Origin: Aporhodopirellula rubra
GTDB lineage: Bacteria > Planctomycetota > Planctomycetia > Pirellulales > Pirellulaceae
DNA length: 64,000 nucleotides
NCBI RefSeq assembly: GCF_014192335.1
Contig: NZ_JACHXU010000022.1
Span: 62,001-126,000 of the forward strand
Direction of reading: 5' to 3'
Positions 56,224 to 64,000 of the stretch are shown in pieces (the first letter of the stretch is position 1; every line of letters begins with the position of its first letter). Below the pieces are notes generated by a model. That model ran no database searches. It was not told the DNA's origin and saw nothing but the letters and a program-made list of their open reading frames with translations. Both the position numbers and the translations under genes were made by a program.

Positions 56224-57227
56224 GTGTGAATTTGACAACACGGTATCTCGGATTGTCGCTAAAGAATCCGTTGGTCGTTTCCGCATGTCCTTTATCCGGC
56301 AACATCGAAACGCTCCGTCAACTTGAAGATTGCGGTGCGTCCGCCGCGGTGCTCCCATCACTTTTCGAGGAACAGATCGAGCACTTAGACAGCGAACTCG
56401 CTCATCTGTATGACTTCAGTGCCAACTCAGGTGCCGAGTCACAGAACTATTTCCCGGAAATGGAAAACTACAACGCCGGACCTGATGGATACATCGATCA
56501 CCTGAAGGCCGCCAAGGCCGCCGTCGACATGCCGATCATCGCGAGTCTCAACGGCACGACGGTCGGCGGATGGATCCGGTATGCAAAAATGATCGAAGAC
56601 GCGGGAGCCGATGCTCTCGAACTCAACATCTTCTTCGTTCCGACCGAACGTAACCTTTCGGGCGAGCAAGTCGAGCAGCGTTATGTCGATCTCGTTTCGA
56701 CAATTCGGGGGGCCATCTCGATTCCGCTGGCCGTTAAGATCGGACCTCACTTCAGTTCGCCCGCCGACATGGCATTACGATTGGTTAACGCGGGTGCAGA
56801 CGGATTGGTTCTCTTCAATCGATACCTGGAACCTGATATCGATCTCGACACACTCGAGGTGGTTCCGCGACTCGTGCTCAGTACCGAACAGAAGGATCGC
56901 CTTCCGCTGCGATGGATTGCGGTCCTGCGAAGTCGCGTGATCGCGTCGTTAGCCGCCAACTCGGGCATTCACGAACGCGACGATGTCATCAAAGTGCTGC
57001 TCGCCGGTGCCGACGTGGCGATGATGGCGTCCGCTCTACTGAAGTACGGGCCGACTCACATCACCAAATTACTCGAACAATTGCAATCATGGCTTGAGGA
57101 GCACGAATACGAATCGGTGAAGCAGATGAAGGGAAGCGTCAGTCAAGCTAACTGCATCGATCCGTCCGCATACGAACGAGCCAACTACACACGTGCCCTC
57201 GTTTCGTATCAATCGAAATTCGTATAA
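56220..57227 (+). CDS. Dihydroorotate-dehydrogenase-like flavoprotein
   Basis: The 335-residue product starts ATG inside the nifJ stop (ATGA at 56220-56223). It has the FMN-barrel motifs TTRYLGLSLKNPLVVSACPLSGN, MPIIASLNGTTVGGWIRYAKMIED, DALELNIFF, PLAVKIGPHFS and DGLVLFNRYLEPDIDLDT, with RWIAVLRSRVIASLAANSGIH near the C terminus. It is closer to the PyrD-like proteins that accompany pyruvate:ferredoxin oxidoreductase than to true pyrimidine enzymes, because it lacks neighbours for pyrimidine synthesis. It may shuttle electrons to or from the oxidoreductase; that is inference. Confidence 0.9.
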   Translation: MSVNLTTRYLGLSLKNPLVVSACPLSGNIETLRQLEDCGASAAVLPSLFEEQIEHLDSELAHLYDFSANSGAESQNYFPEMENYNAGPDGYIDHLKAAKAAVDMPIIASLNGTTVGGWIRYAKMIEDAGADALELNIFFVPTERNLSGEQVEQRYVDLVSTIRGAISIPLAVKIGPHFSSPADMALRLVNAGADGLVLFNRYLEPDIDLDTLEVVPRLVLSTEQKDRLPLRWIAVLRSRVIASLAANSGIHERDDVIKVLLAGADVAMMASALLKYGPTHITKLLEQLQSWLEEHEYESVKQMKGSVSQANCIDPSAYERANYTRALVSYQSKFV

Positions 57228-57294
57228 CCGCACGAGAGCATATCGATCGTTAGACCTGCGCACCCACGGCATCCATTGGGGGAGAGATGAAAGT

Positions 57295-57714
57295 CTAGCC
57301 ATTCATGGCAAATTGAGTGATTTTCTCCCCGTTGAGCATTCCCGAATGCCGAGAAAACTCTCTGCCATTCTTAAACAGAATGATGGTGGGAATGCCAGTG
57401 ATCGCAAACTGGGACGCCGTCGAAGGCTCGGACTCGGTATTAAGTTTCGCCAGAATGACATCGGGCGACAACGAGGCGGCAGCCTCTTCAAATGCGGGGG
57501 CCATCATCCGACAGGGGCCACACCATGGCGCCCAGAAGTCGACCAAAATCGGCGTTTGCGTCTTCGCAATGAACTTAGCGAACGACGTGTCTGTCAGTTC
57601 GACGGGATGATTCGGCAGGAGTGATTGCTTGCACTTTCCGCAGACCGGTTTGTCGTGACGTTTGGAATCGGGCACACGATTGACGGCGCCGCATTGTGAG
57701 CAAACAAGAATCAT
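57295..57714 (-). CDS. Thioredoxin with N-terminal zinc ribbon (thioredoxin 2 type)
   Basis: The 139-residue product has a zinc-binding ribbon with Cys5, Cys8, Cys25 and Cys28 (CSQC and CGKC), then a thioredoxin domain with WCGPC (Cys65 and Cys68), PILVDFWAPW and the cis-proline motif GIPTIILFKNG. This layout is that of TrxC. It reduces protein disulfides in the cytoplasm and its ribbon tunes response to oxidative stress. It converges with the PyrD-like gene. Confidence 0.95.
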   Translation of the reverse strand: MILVCSQCGAVNRVPDSKRHDKPVCGKCKQSLLPNHPVELTDTSFAKFIAKTQTPILVDFWAPWCGPCRMMAPAFEEAAASLSPDVILAKLNTESEPSTASQFAITGIPTIILFKNGREFSRHSGMLNGEKITQFAMNG

Positions 57715-57778
57715 GATGCGAGTCCCAAAAATAGAGTTTCTATGAAGCTTAGCAAACGTTCGCGCCGCCGTTGACCAC

Positions 57779-58321
57779 TCAGGCTTCGCGATTCCCGGTC
57801 AACTTCTCTCGTTCGTCAGCTTGGGCTTCCTCGACGCCCGCGAGGATAAACGGCAGCTCGATCAACAGAGTCATTAAGAGAAACGCAACCGCAGCGATTG
57901 CAACAGCAGCCGCGTCGAAATACATCGTCGCAATAACGAACGTTCCCAACGCCAGCACGCCGAAAACCTTGACGATGGTCATGATGGCGACCATCTGCAA
58001 ATCGGCCGCCATTTCGTCCTTCGCGACCGAGTCTTGGTCACCATGCCTCAATTCAGAGGCGGTCGTTGACACTTCCATGGCTTTGGCAACTCCACGTCCG
58101 AGCATTAGGAACGGAATTGGGATAACCGCCAGATACGTGTAGGAAGGCGCGAGGAACAGCAACGCAATGGTTGCCAACGTAAACCCAATTAGCAGTAACA
58201 GCAGTGCTGTTTGAAGGTGCCGCGAAACGACGTGTGCGTCTGGTTCCGCTCCTCGCGCGGCGGACGAAAACGTAGTCGAAGTCGCGGTGTGCGTTGTCGA
58301 AGAGGGGGCTGATGCGTTCAT
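57779..58321 (-). CDS. Small multi-spanning membrane protein, unknown
   Basis: The 180-residue product has a polar, Ser/Thr-rich N terminus (1-35) and then about four hydrophobic segments: TALLLLLIGFTLATIALLFL (36-56), TYLAVIPIPFLMLGRG, MVAIMTIVKVFGVLALGTFV and AVAIAAVAFLLMTLLIELPF. A charged loop (ELRHGDQDSVAKDEMAADL) separates the second and third. No family motif is recognised. It lies alone on the minus strand, with 314 bases to the XylR gene. Confidence 0.7.
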   Translation of the reverse strand: MNASAPSSTTHTATSTTFSSAARGAEPDAHVVSRHLQTALLLLLIGFTLATIALLFLAPSYTYLAVIPIPFLMLGRGVAKAMEVSTTASELRHGDQDSVAKDEMAADLQMVAIMTIVKVFGVLALGTFVIATMYFDAAAVAIAAVAFLLMTLLIELPFILAGVEEAQADEREKLTGNREA

Positions 58322-58635
58322 GGGACTTTTCCTTGGGAAGTAGATCGCCGAGTTGTCATGAACTCGAAAGCAGCAAGTCCGATGCCAGATCCCAGTCCGA
58401 TGGAATCAGTGCATCAATATGAGAAGGGAATGGAAAACCGCGGAAGACTAATTGGTGGTTGCATTCGGCGGAACGTCGGTCACGCTCCGGCTACAACCGC
58501 AACTGCAGGTATCGAATTCCCGTGATCTCGGCAATAACTACGTCAGAAACCTTCCCGCGTTGTGCATGAATCGCACGGTGGTCGGTCAGACTGCGCGTTG
58601 GTGCCCACTCGAGAACGGTCACTCGGAAACATTGT
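58322..58635. other. Intergenic region with a second REP-like element
   Basis: No gene is supported. The stretch 58455-58500 (GGTTG at 58457-58461 and CAACC at 58494-58498 as ends) resembles the inverted-repeat element at 24761-24809 in its AGCGTGA-type core on the opposite strand. It may be a member of the same dispersed family. Confidence 0.4.
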
Positions 58636-59784
58636 CTAATCCCGAGCCTGGCAGCGGAATTGACCGGGCGTGACCCCAAACGTTTTTCGAAACTGAGCGG
58701 ACATGTAGGGTGTGTTCCGGAATCCGCTGTGCGCGGCAACCACATCGAGTTTCAAATCAGTTTCGATAAGAAACTGCTTCACGCGAGTCATCCGCACGTG
58801 TCTGATCTCCGCTAACGGCGAACGCCCAACCTGCTCGCGGAAACGACGCTCAAACGTACGACGAGACAGGGGCACCCGGTCAACGACATCGTTCACTTCA
58901 ATTCCGTCGCACGCGTGACGTCGAATGAACGCGACCGCCGCAGCAATGTCACGGTCTTCGATTGCCAACGTTTCGGTCGAACGCCGTGTCTTGACTCCCG
59001 TCGGCGCGACGATGACCGATGGTGAAACGGTTTCGCCTCTCATTAGCTTGTCTAGCATGGCGGCGGCTTCGAACCCGATCTGTTTCGTATCGTGCATCAC
59101 ACTCGACAAAGGCGGTTGACTGACCTCGCACAGCACCTCGTCGTTGTCCACGCCGATGACCGCCACGTCTTCGGGAACCGAAATGGACTGTCCTTCACAG
59201 ACCTCCAAGACGATACGCGCCATCACGTCGTAACAGCACATCACACCGATGGGTTTCGGGAGGCTAACGATCCAATCTTCGAGTTGATCTCGAATCGGTT
59301 CCCACGTCTTGATCCGTCGATCCTTTCCATTGGGCTCGATTACGGAACAATCATAACCGGCATCGCGAACAAACCGCACGAACGCATCGCGACGTCGATC
59401 GGACCAAACGTATCCCGCCATTCCGACGAACCCGAAGTGTCGGAAGTTGCGTTCCACCAAATGCTCCGCGGCCAGTTCCGAACAAGTCGTTTCGTCGCAT
59501 CCAACGGCAAACGCTCCAGGTGGGTTCTCTTCACCGACACATACCGTAGGGATCGAAGTCTGTAGAACCGCTCGCATTTGGCTCTGCAAACGCGTACGCA
59601 AGATGATGCCATCGTACTGCTCCGACGTGAGGCCATCGGGCAACGGATCGTCGAGACCGCGTTCTTCAAACGAAAGCGCCCAACGGCCGTGCAGGTGCGC
59701 ATATCGACTAATGCTTTGCAGCAACCCCCGGCCGAACGCCTTGGAAGTCTCGATCACCAACGCGACCCTCTTCGAGTTTTTCAT
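58636..59784 (-). CDS. XylR-type sugar-responsive AraC-family activator
   Basis: The 382-residue product joins a LacI-type sugar-binding domain (RVALVIETSKAFGRGLLQSISRY, GIILRTRLQSQMRAVL, HFGFVGMAGYVWSDRR, DVAVIGVDNDEVLCEVSQPPLSS) to a C-terminal AraC helix-turn-helix domain from about residue 275 (AFIRRHACDGIEVNDVV, SRRTFERRFREQVGRSPLAEI, HSGFRNTPYMSAQFRKTFGVTPGQ). This is the XylR layout. It is divergent from three sugar-metabolism genes 207 bases away and most likely controls them on binding a pentose or hexose; the sugar cannot be told from the sequence. Confidence 0.93.
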   Translation of the reverse strand: MKNSKRVALVIETSKAFGRGLLQSISRYAHLHGRWALSFEERGLDDPLPDGLTSEQYDGIILRTRLQSQMRAVLQTSIPTVCVGEENPPGAFAVGCDETTCSELAAEHLVERNFRHFGFVGMAGYVWSDRRRDAFVRFVRDAGYDCSVIEPNGKDRRIKTWEPIRDQLEDWIVSLPKPIGVMCCYDVMARIVLEVCEGQSISVPEDVAVIGVDNDEVLCEVSQPPLSSVMHDTKQIGFEAAAMLDKLMRGETVSPSVIVAPTGVKTRRSTETLAIEDRDIAAAVAFIRRHACDGIEVNDVVDRVPLSRRTFERRFREQVGRSPLAEIRHVRMTRVKQFLIETDLKLDVVAAHSGFRNTPYMSAQFRKTFGVTPGQFRCQARD

Positions 59785-59951
59785 GGAACGATGCCGATAC
59801 GCATTTGTGAACCCTCCGAAGAGCCGAAGCTGATTCGAGACGCAAAACTATGCACTTCAGTGTAAGCGGCCTGACGCAAATGTGATAGAGATTGGCGGGA
59901 ACGTGAATTGAACGGTCTCTGGTAAACGCTAAAACGGAACCCATCAACCAC

Positions 59952-59964
59952 GAGCAAATTGCTC
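59952..59964. promoter_or_regulatory. Candidate operator GAGCAAATTGCTC
   Basis: A perfect inverted repeat with six-base arms around a central A lies 27 bases before the ATG of the RbsD/FucU-like gene and next to the ribosome binding site AGGAG (59981-59985). Its place between the XylR-type gene and its likely targets suggests a regulator site. Confidence 0.45.
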
Positions 59965-59991
59965 AACGCTGTTCTCTTCTAGGAGTCAGGA

Positions 59992-60483
59992 ATGACGTAC
60001 TGCAAGTCGACCGAAGATTGGAAAGAGATCTTACCGCAGCGATTGAGTTTGCTCGGTCATCGCAATTGGATCGTGATTGCGGACGCGGCGTATCCCGCGC
60101 AAACGTCACCCGGAATCGAAACCCGTTGCACCGACGCGGATCAGGTCGAAGTGTTGCGTGAGACGTTGAAGGAGATCGAATCGTCATCGCACGTTCGCCC
60201 CATCGTCTATCTCGACGGCGAACTGCCGTTCCTTACCGAAAAATTTGCACCCGGTATTGATCGGTATCGCGAGCAGTTGAACGAAGCGCTAGTAGACACG
60301 CCAGTGCAATCTCTACCCCACGACGAGATCATCGCAATATTGGATGAAGCTGGCAAAGCGTTTCGGGTGTTGTTGCTAAAGACAACGATGACGTTGCCCT
60401 ACACGTCCGTGTTCATCCAGCTCGACTGTGGTTACTGGGATGACGAAGCCGAGCACGATCTGCGTGATCGCATCAACGCCTAG
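59992..60483 (+). CDS. RbsD/FucU-like sugar mutarotase family protein
   Basis: The 163-residue product has AGGAG seven bases before its ATG. The N-terminal half reads LLGHRNWIVIADAAYPAQ, which resembles the LGHGDxIVIADANFPA motif of RbsD/FucU ribose pyranase and fucose mutarotase; His23 would be the catalytic histidine. Other shared traits are short strands and length. These enzymes speed interconversion of sugar ring forms after uptake. The next genes are an aldo/keto reductase (94 bases downstream) and a zinc alcohol dehydrogenase, so it would feed a sugar pathway. The family call is by motif only. Confidence 0.75.
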   Translation: MTYCKSTEDWKEILPQRLSLLGHRNWIVIADAAYPAQTSPGIETRCTDADQVEVLRETLKEIESSSHVRPIVYLDGELPFLTEKFAPGIDRYREQLNEALVDTPVQSLPHDEIIAILDEAGKAFRVLLLKTTMTLPYTSVFIQLDCGYWDDEAEHDLRDRINA

Positions 60484-60576
60484 AAATATTTTTAGCGCAC
60501 CGCTGCGTTGTTGCAATCGACCAACGCTTCGATGCCCAATCTCACCCTTCCCATCATTTTCACGAGGTTATCACCG

Positions 60577-61620
60577 ATGTCCGCAAGCTCCCCTTCATTT
60601 TGTGTCGCAAACGACTCTGTCGAGCCCGCCGCCGTGCCAAACCATGTCCTCCCTTCGGGCGACAAAATGCCATCGATCGGTTTGGGAACGTTCGGAAGTG
60701 ACCATGCCGATCACCAACTCGTCGCCGAAGCAGTCGTGACGGCAGCATCCGTCGGATACCGGCACTTCGATTGTGCCGCCGTTTATGGAAACGAGGCGTA
60801 TATCGGCGAATCGATCAAAGCGATCACCGACGGTGGCGTCGCTCGCGAGGAGTTGTGGATTAACTCGAAACTGTGGAACGATAAGCATGCCGAAGAGGAC
60901 GTGATTCCTGCTTGCGAGCAAACTCTTAAAGACCTGCAACTCGATTACCTTGATCTGTATTTCGTTCACTGGCCGTTCCCAAACTTTCACGCCCCCGGTT
61001 GTGACATCACTTCGCGAAGCCCCGACGCGAAGCCGTACATCCATGACAACTTCATGAAGACATGGCGACAGATGGAACGACTCGTTGAAATGGGGTTGGT
61101 GCGCAACATCGGCACGTCCAACATGACGATTCCGAAGCTGAAACTCGTGCTCCGTGATGCAAAGATCAAACCGGCCGTCAACGAGATGGAACTACACCCA
61201 CACTTCCAACAACCGGAATTGTTTCAATTCAATATCGACAACGGGATCGTTCCGGTCGGTTTCTCACCCATCGGATCACCCGCCCGCCCGGAAAGGGATC
61301 GAACGGCCGCCGATACCGTGGACATCGAAGATCCTGTGATTGTCAAGATTGCCACAGATCATGACGTGCATCCCGCAGTTGTGTGCTTGAAATGGGCGGT
61401 CCAACGCGGCCAGATCCCGATCCCGATGTCCACGAAACGGCGGAACATCCTCGCAAACCTCAAAGCCGTGACGGAAGATCCGCTGAGCGATGCTGAGATG
61501 CAAGCGATCTCCCAAATCGACAAAAACTGCCGACTAATCAAAGGTCAGGTCTTTCTGTGGAAAGCGGACCAACACTGGGAAGATCTCTGGGACGTCAACG
61601 GCGAAGTGACCACGGCGTAG
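60577..61620 (+). CDS. Aldo/keto reductase
   Basis: The frame is open from 60508, but the ATG at 60577 with GAGG upstream gives 347 residues. The barrel begins [12 protein letters not shown] (residues 31-42). The catalytic tetrad is visible as Asp65 and Tyr70 ([10 protein letters not shown]), Lys98 (INSKLWN) and His131 (FVHWPF). The C-terminal region has [19 protein letters not shown], the NADPH-binding stretch. It would reduce or oxidise a sugar aldehyde or ketose. It lies between the RbsD/FucU-like gene and the zinc dehydrogenase, consistent with sugar conversion. Confidence 0.95.
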   Translation: MSASSPSFCVANDSVEPAAVPNHVLPSGDKMPSIGLGTFGSDHADHQLVAEAVVTAASVGYRHFDCAAVYGNEAYIGESIKAITDGGVAREELWINSKLWNDKHAEEDVIPACEQTLKDLQLDYLDLYFVHWPFPNFHAPGCDITSRSPDAKPYIHDNFMKTWRQMERLVEMGLVRNIGTSNMTIPKLKLVLRDAKIKPAVNEMELHPHFQQPELFQFNIDNGIVPVGFSPIGSPARPERDRTAADTVDIEDPVIVKIATDHDVHPAVVCLKWAVQRGQIPIPMSTKRRNILANLKAVTEDPLSDAEMQAISQIDKNCRLIKGQVFLWKADQHWEDLWDVNGEVTTA

Positions 61621-61679
61621 TTTGCTGCCAATCTTTCCATTTCGAAATTTCGATCATCCACCTGCTAAGGAATCCCCAC

Positions 61680-62759
61680 ATGTCTGCTATCCCCGAACAA
61701 ATGACCGGCGTCGTGTTGCCTGGAAACAGCACTGTTGAGATGCGCGAGTACGACGTTCCCGAGCCCGGGAACGGGCAAGTGCTGTTGAAAATGAAAGCCT
61801 CGTCTATTTGCGGCAGCGACATTCGCGCGATCTACCGCGAGCACCTCGGCAAGGGGCCCGAAGCGTATCAGGGTGTCATCGCCGGCCACGAACCGAGCGG
61901 ACAAGTCGTCAAGGTTGGCCCGGGTTGCCGGCAACGCAAGGTTGGCGATCGCGTCGTGATGTATCACATCTCCGGATGCGGCGTTTGCGACGATTGCATG
62001 CACGGATATCAAATCAGTTGCAGCAGCGAACAGTATCGCCGTGCTTATGGATGGCAACGCGACGGGGGACACGCCGAATACCTTCTCGCCGATGAACCGG
62101 ACTGCATTCCGCTACCCGATGAATTGAGCTACGTCGACGGAGCATTCATGGCGTGCGGATTTGGAACCGCATGGGAATGTCTCGATCGCATGAAAGTTTG
62201 CGGGAAAGATCGTCTGTTGATTACCGGGCTCGGTCCCGTCGGACTCGCCGCCGCCCAACTCGGGCGTGCTCTTGGTGCTTACGAAATCATCGGACTCGAC
62301 TTGGCAGACGGACGTTTGAATCTCGCCAAGGACTTGGAATATAAATCGGGTGTCCCCCTCGTCGATCACGTCTTGAAATCGGATGACTCTGCGCTCGACA
62401 TCATCAAAGACCTGACCGGAGGCAAAGGTGCGGAGGTGTCGATTGACTGCTCTGGTGCCGCGCCCGCTCGCCTGCTCGCACTGCAGGCGACACGCCAGTG
62501 GGGACGTTGCGGTTTCGTTGGGGAAGGTGGCAAAGTCGAATTCGACGTCTCGCCGTATCTCATTCACGAACAAATCACTCTTTTCGGTTCGTGGGTGACG
62601 TCGCGCAAACACCTTTCAGATTTGGCCCAATTGCTCGCTGTTCGCGGCGTGCACCCGGAATCTACTTGTGGACGCAAACTGCCCATTTCCGAAGCCGCGA
62701 AAGCGTACGAGTTGTCCGATCAAGGCCAGGAAGGCAAAGTCTGCATTGTGATGGACTGA
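61680..62759 (+). CDS. Zinc-dependent alcohol/sorbitol-type dehydrogenase
   Basis: The ATG at 61680 gives 359 residues; the frame is open upstream but that overlaps the preceding gene. The catalytic zinc ligands are Cys44 (SSICGSDIR) and His70-Glu71 (AGHEPSG). The structural zinc site has Cys100, Cys103, Cys106 and Cys114 ([17 protein letters not shown]). The Rossmann motif is [13 protein letters not shown]. It resembles L-iditol or threonine-type medium-chain dehydrogenases and would oxidise a sugar alcohol or related polyol with NAD(P). It ends the XylR-linked group and converges with the permease. Confidence 0.94.
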   Translation: MSAIPEQMTGVVLPGNSTVEMREYDVPEPGNGQVLLKMKASSICGSDIRAIYREHLGKGPEAYQGVIAGHEPSGQVVKVGPGCRQRKVGDRVVMYHISGCGVCDDCMHGYQISCSSEQYRRAYGWQRDGGHAEYLLADEPDCIPLPDELSYVDGAFMACGFGTAWECLDRMKVCGKDRLLITGLGPVGLAAAQLGRALGAYEIIGLDLADGRLNLAKDLEYKSGVPLVDHVLKSDDSALDIIKDLTGGKGAEVSIDCSGAAPARLLALQATRQWGRCGFVGEGGKVEFDVSPYLIHEQITLFGSWVTSRKHLSDLAQLLAVRGVHPESTCGRKLPISEAAKAYELSDQGQEGKVCIVMD

Positions 62760-62774
62760 TTTGCACGCGTGGAA

Positions 62775-64000
62775 TCACTGTAACGATCTTCCCGCTTGCA
62801 GCAAACCGAGCGGTTCGGCTCGCCCCGTTTTGATCGCTGGCCAGAGGCCTGCGAGTAGGCACAGCATCAAGGTGAGTGCGAACCCGAACGACAAATGCAT
62901 CCACGGGATTCGGAACGATGGCGGGCCTGCGAACCAGCCTCCGAATTGGGCCATGCCGACGCCGCACCAGCCCGCGATCAAACCAAACAGGAGGCTGAGC
63001 ACGCACGCGGCGATGCCGATGAGGATCGTCTCCGCAATCACCAGGCGAACGAGTTGACCGCGAGTGACGCCGACCGAACGCATCACCCCAAATTCCCACG
63101 TGCGGGACCTCACCGAAGCAATGATTGTGTTGGCGACCGCGAGAGACATCACGATGAGTGTGATCAATGGCAGATAACTCATGCCCCAAATCATGTCGTC
63201 GGCTCGAAGTTGGATCGCTTTTTTGACATTCTCGGTCGTGGTCATTCGCGCGAACGGGCGATACGTTTGCACTTCTCCAACGCCCGCCGCGGTGAACGTA
63301 CCACCAGCGTGACGCTCGGCAATCGACTGAAACTCGGCTTCAATCTGCTCGTGATCCGCCGTCGGTTGGAAGTTCACCCAGAAAAACTCGGTGCGTGGCA
63401 AGTGAAAGTCCTTCTGCACGTCCGATCGGTTGGCAAAGAGCATTGTGCCGGTGCGTACGAAATGGCGTCGAACCCCCGAGAACTTGGACACCCATTGCCA
63501 TCCGGGTAACGCGACAACGCCAGCGATTTTGTATTCGACTCGCTCGTCGTCTGCTGACGGAGGAATGAAGGTCAGCGAGTCACCGACGCCTAGCCCGGTT
63601 GCCATCGCATAGTCCTCCGCGATCACGCAGGCTCCGCCGCCGGCGAGCGATTCGATCGCCGACTCGCGAGTTCCCTCGACGAAGGTCACCGGCAGCATTC
63701 CGGACGTGTCCGAAAATGCAAATTGCGGATCAAGACCGCAGATAATAGCGTTGTCTGCCCCGGTACGAAGACGCGATGGTTCACCGGCGACGCCCCAATC
63801 CACTTTCGCTTGCTCAATGGCCAGCGGCATTACTTCATCGGAATTGACGCCATCGACCTCACTGATCAGGGATTCGACTTCGGGAGCGATTCCAACGGGA
63901 TGGAAGGCCACGAGTGCATCAGGCAGCCAATTGCCGGGGGTGAACGGCACCAACATCGAATAGCCCCACGTTTGCGTCGACGCGTACAGTCCTAGCCCAA
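62775..64000 (-). CDS. MacB/FtsX-type ABC transporter permease, 5' end cut by window
   Basis: The frame remains open to the window edge (the reading continues GLGLYASTQTWGYS before the Met at 63956), so about 408 residues of the C-terminal part are seen. A periplasmic domain of about 250 residues (VEGTRESAIESLAGGGACVIA, GVGDSLTFIPPSAD, VALPGWQWVSKF) precedes three hydrophobic helices: LPLITLIVMSLAVANTIIAS, LVIAETILIGIAACVLSLL and FALTLMLCLLAGLWPAI. The end, GRAEPLGLLQAGRS, is the family signature. It would export a lipoprotein, peptide or substrate with an ATPase encoded outside. The ATPase and earlier helices are not in the window. Confidence 0.88.
   Translation of the reverse strand, partial: GLGLYASTQTWGYSMLVPFTPGNWLPDALVAFHPVGIAPEVESLISEVDGVNSDEVMPLAIEQAKVDWGVAGEPSRLRTGADNAIICGLDPQFAFSDTSGMLPVTFVEGTRESAIESLAGGGACVIAEDYAMATGLGVGDSLTFIPPSADDERVEYKIAGVVALPGWQWVSKFSGVRRHFVRTGTMLFANRSDVQKDFHLPRTEFFWVNFQPTADHEQIEAEFQSIAERHAGGTFTAAGVGEVQTYRPFARMTTTENVKKAIQLRADDMIWGMSYLPLITLIVMSLAVANTIIASVRSRTWEFGVMRSVGVTRGQLVRLVIAETILIGIAACVLSLLFGLIAGWCGVGMAQFGGWFAGPPSFRIPWMHLSFGFALTLMLCLLAGLWPAIKTGRAEPLGLLQAGRSLQ

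Noticed and set aside
1..64000. CRISPR arrays, tRNA or rRNA genes, insertion sequences and phage genes
   Set aside because: I looked for regular repeats, tRNA-like clover-leaf ends, transposase motifs and inverted terminal repeats and saw none.

Overview
The window reads as a chromosomal segment of a marine planctomycete, most likely a Rhodopirellula-like member of the Pirellulaceae. This rests on family content rather than on any marker gene. The window has many secreted sulfatases, a DUF1559 pseudopilin-like protein, ECF sigma factors each paired with a large membrane or FecR-type partner, a Tat-exported Gfo/Idh/MocA oxidoreductase, moderate GC content, and few Shine-Dalgarno sites. I saw no tRNA, rRNA, insertion sequence, phage gene or CRISPR array.

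Layout. (1) 1-4101: housekeeping genes, namely the edge of a polyprenyl glycosylphosphotransferase, nadC with an in-frame 15-bp minisatellite, a small planctomycete hypothetical, and a LolA/DUF4292-like lipoprotein. (2) 4423-15153: a three-gene operon of an ECF sigma factor, a membrane-anchored anti-sigma-like protein carrying a YfbK-type von Willebrand A module, and a 2378-residue secreted/membrane protein of unknown function. (3) 15313-42725: a long sulfated-polysaccharide degradation region. It holds an alpha/beta-hydrolase esterase, an SGNH hydrolase, five S1-type sulfatases (one a 1415-residue fusion to a propeller-like region), a multidomain GH43-like five-bladed-propeller protein, a GH16 endo-hydrolase, a Gfo/Idh/MocA oxidoreductase and a TIM-barrel glycoside hydrolase. 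A second regulatory unit lies inside it: an ECF sigma factor, a FecR anti-sigma fused to a CBM96/DNRLRE-like domain, a DUF1559 protein and a small lipoprotein. (4) 43248-45171: an HxlR regulator divergent from an antibiotic-biosynthesis-type monooxygenase and an SDR. (5) 45247-51999: hflKC divergent from an RND efflux adaptor and pump. (6) 52642-57714: pyruvate:ferredoxin oxidoreductase overlapping a dihydroorotate-dehydrogenase-like gene, then a zinc-ribbon thioredoxin. (7) 57779-62759: a small membrane protein, then a XylR/AraC regulator divergent from an RbsD/FucU-like protein, an aldo/keto reductase and a zinc alcohol dehydrogenase. (8) 62775-64000: the edge of a MacB/FtsX-type permease.

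How it fits together. Regions 3 and 7 suggest an organism living on algal sulfated glycans. Exported sulfatases and hydrolases would trim the polymer, and cytoplasmic sugar isomerase/oxidoreductase genes under XylR control would process released monosaccharides. The sigma/FecR-CBM96 pair is a good candidate for the sensor of the glycan. The most novel-looking items are the sigma/vWA/giant-protein operon, the carbohydrate-binding anti-sigma, and the sulfatase-propeller fusion. Functions are inferred from sequence motifs read by eye; no database search was run.
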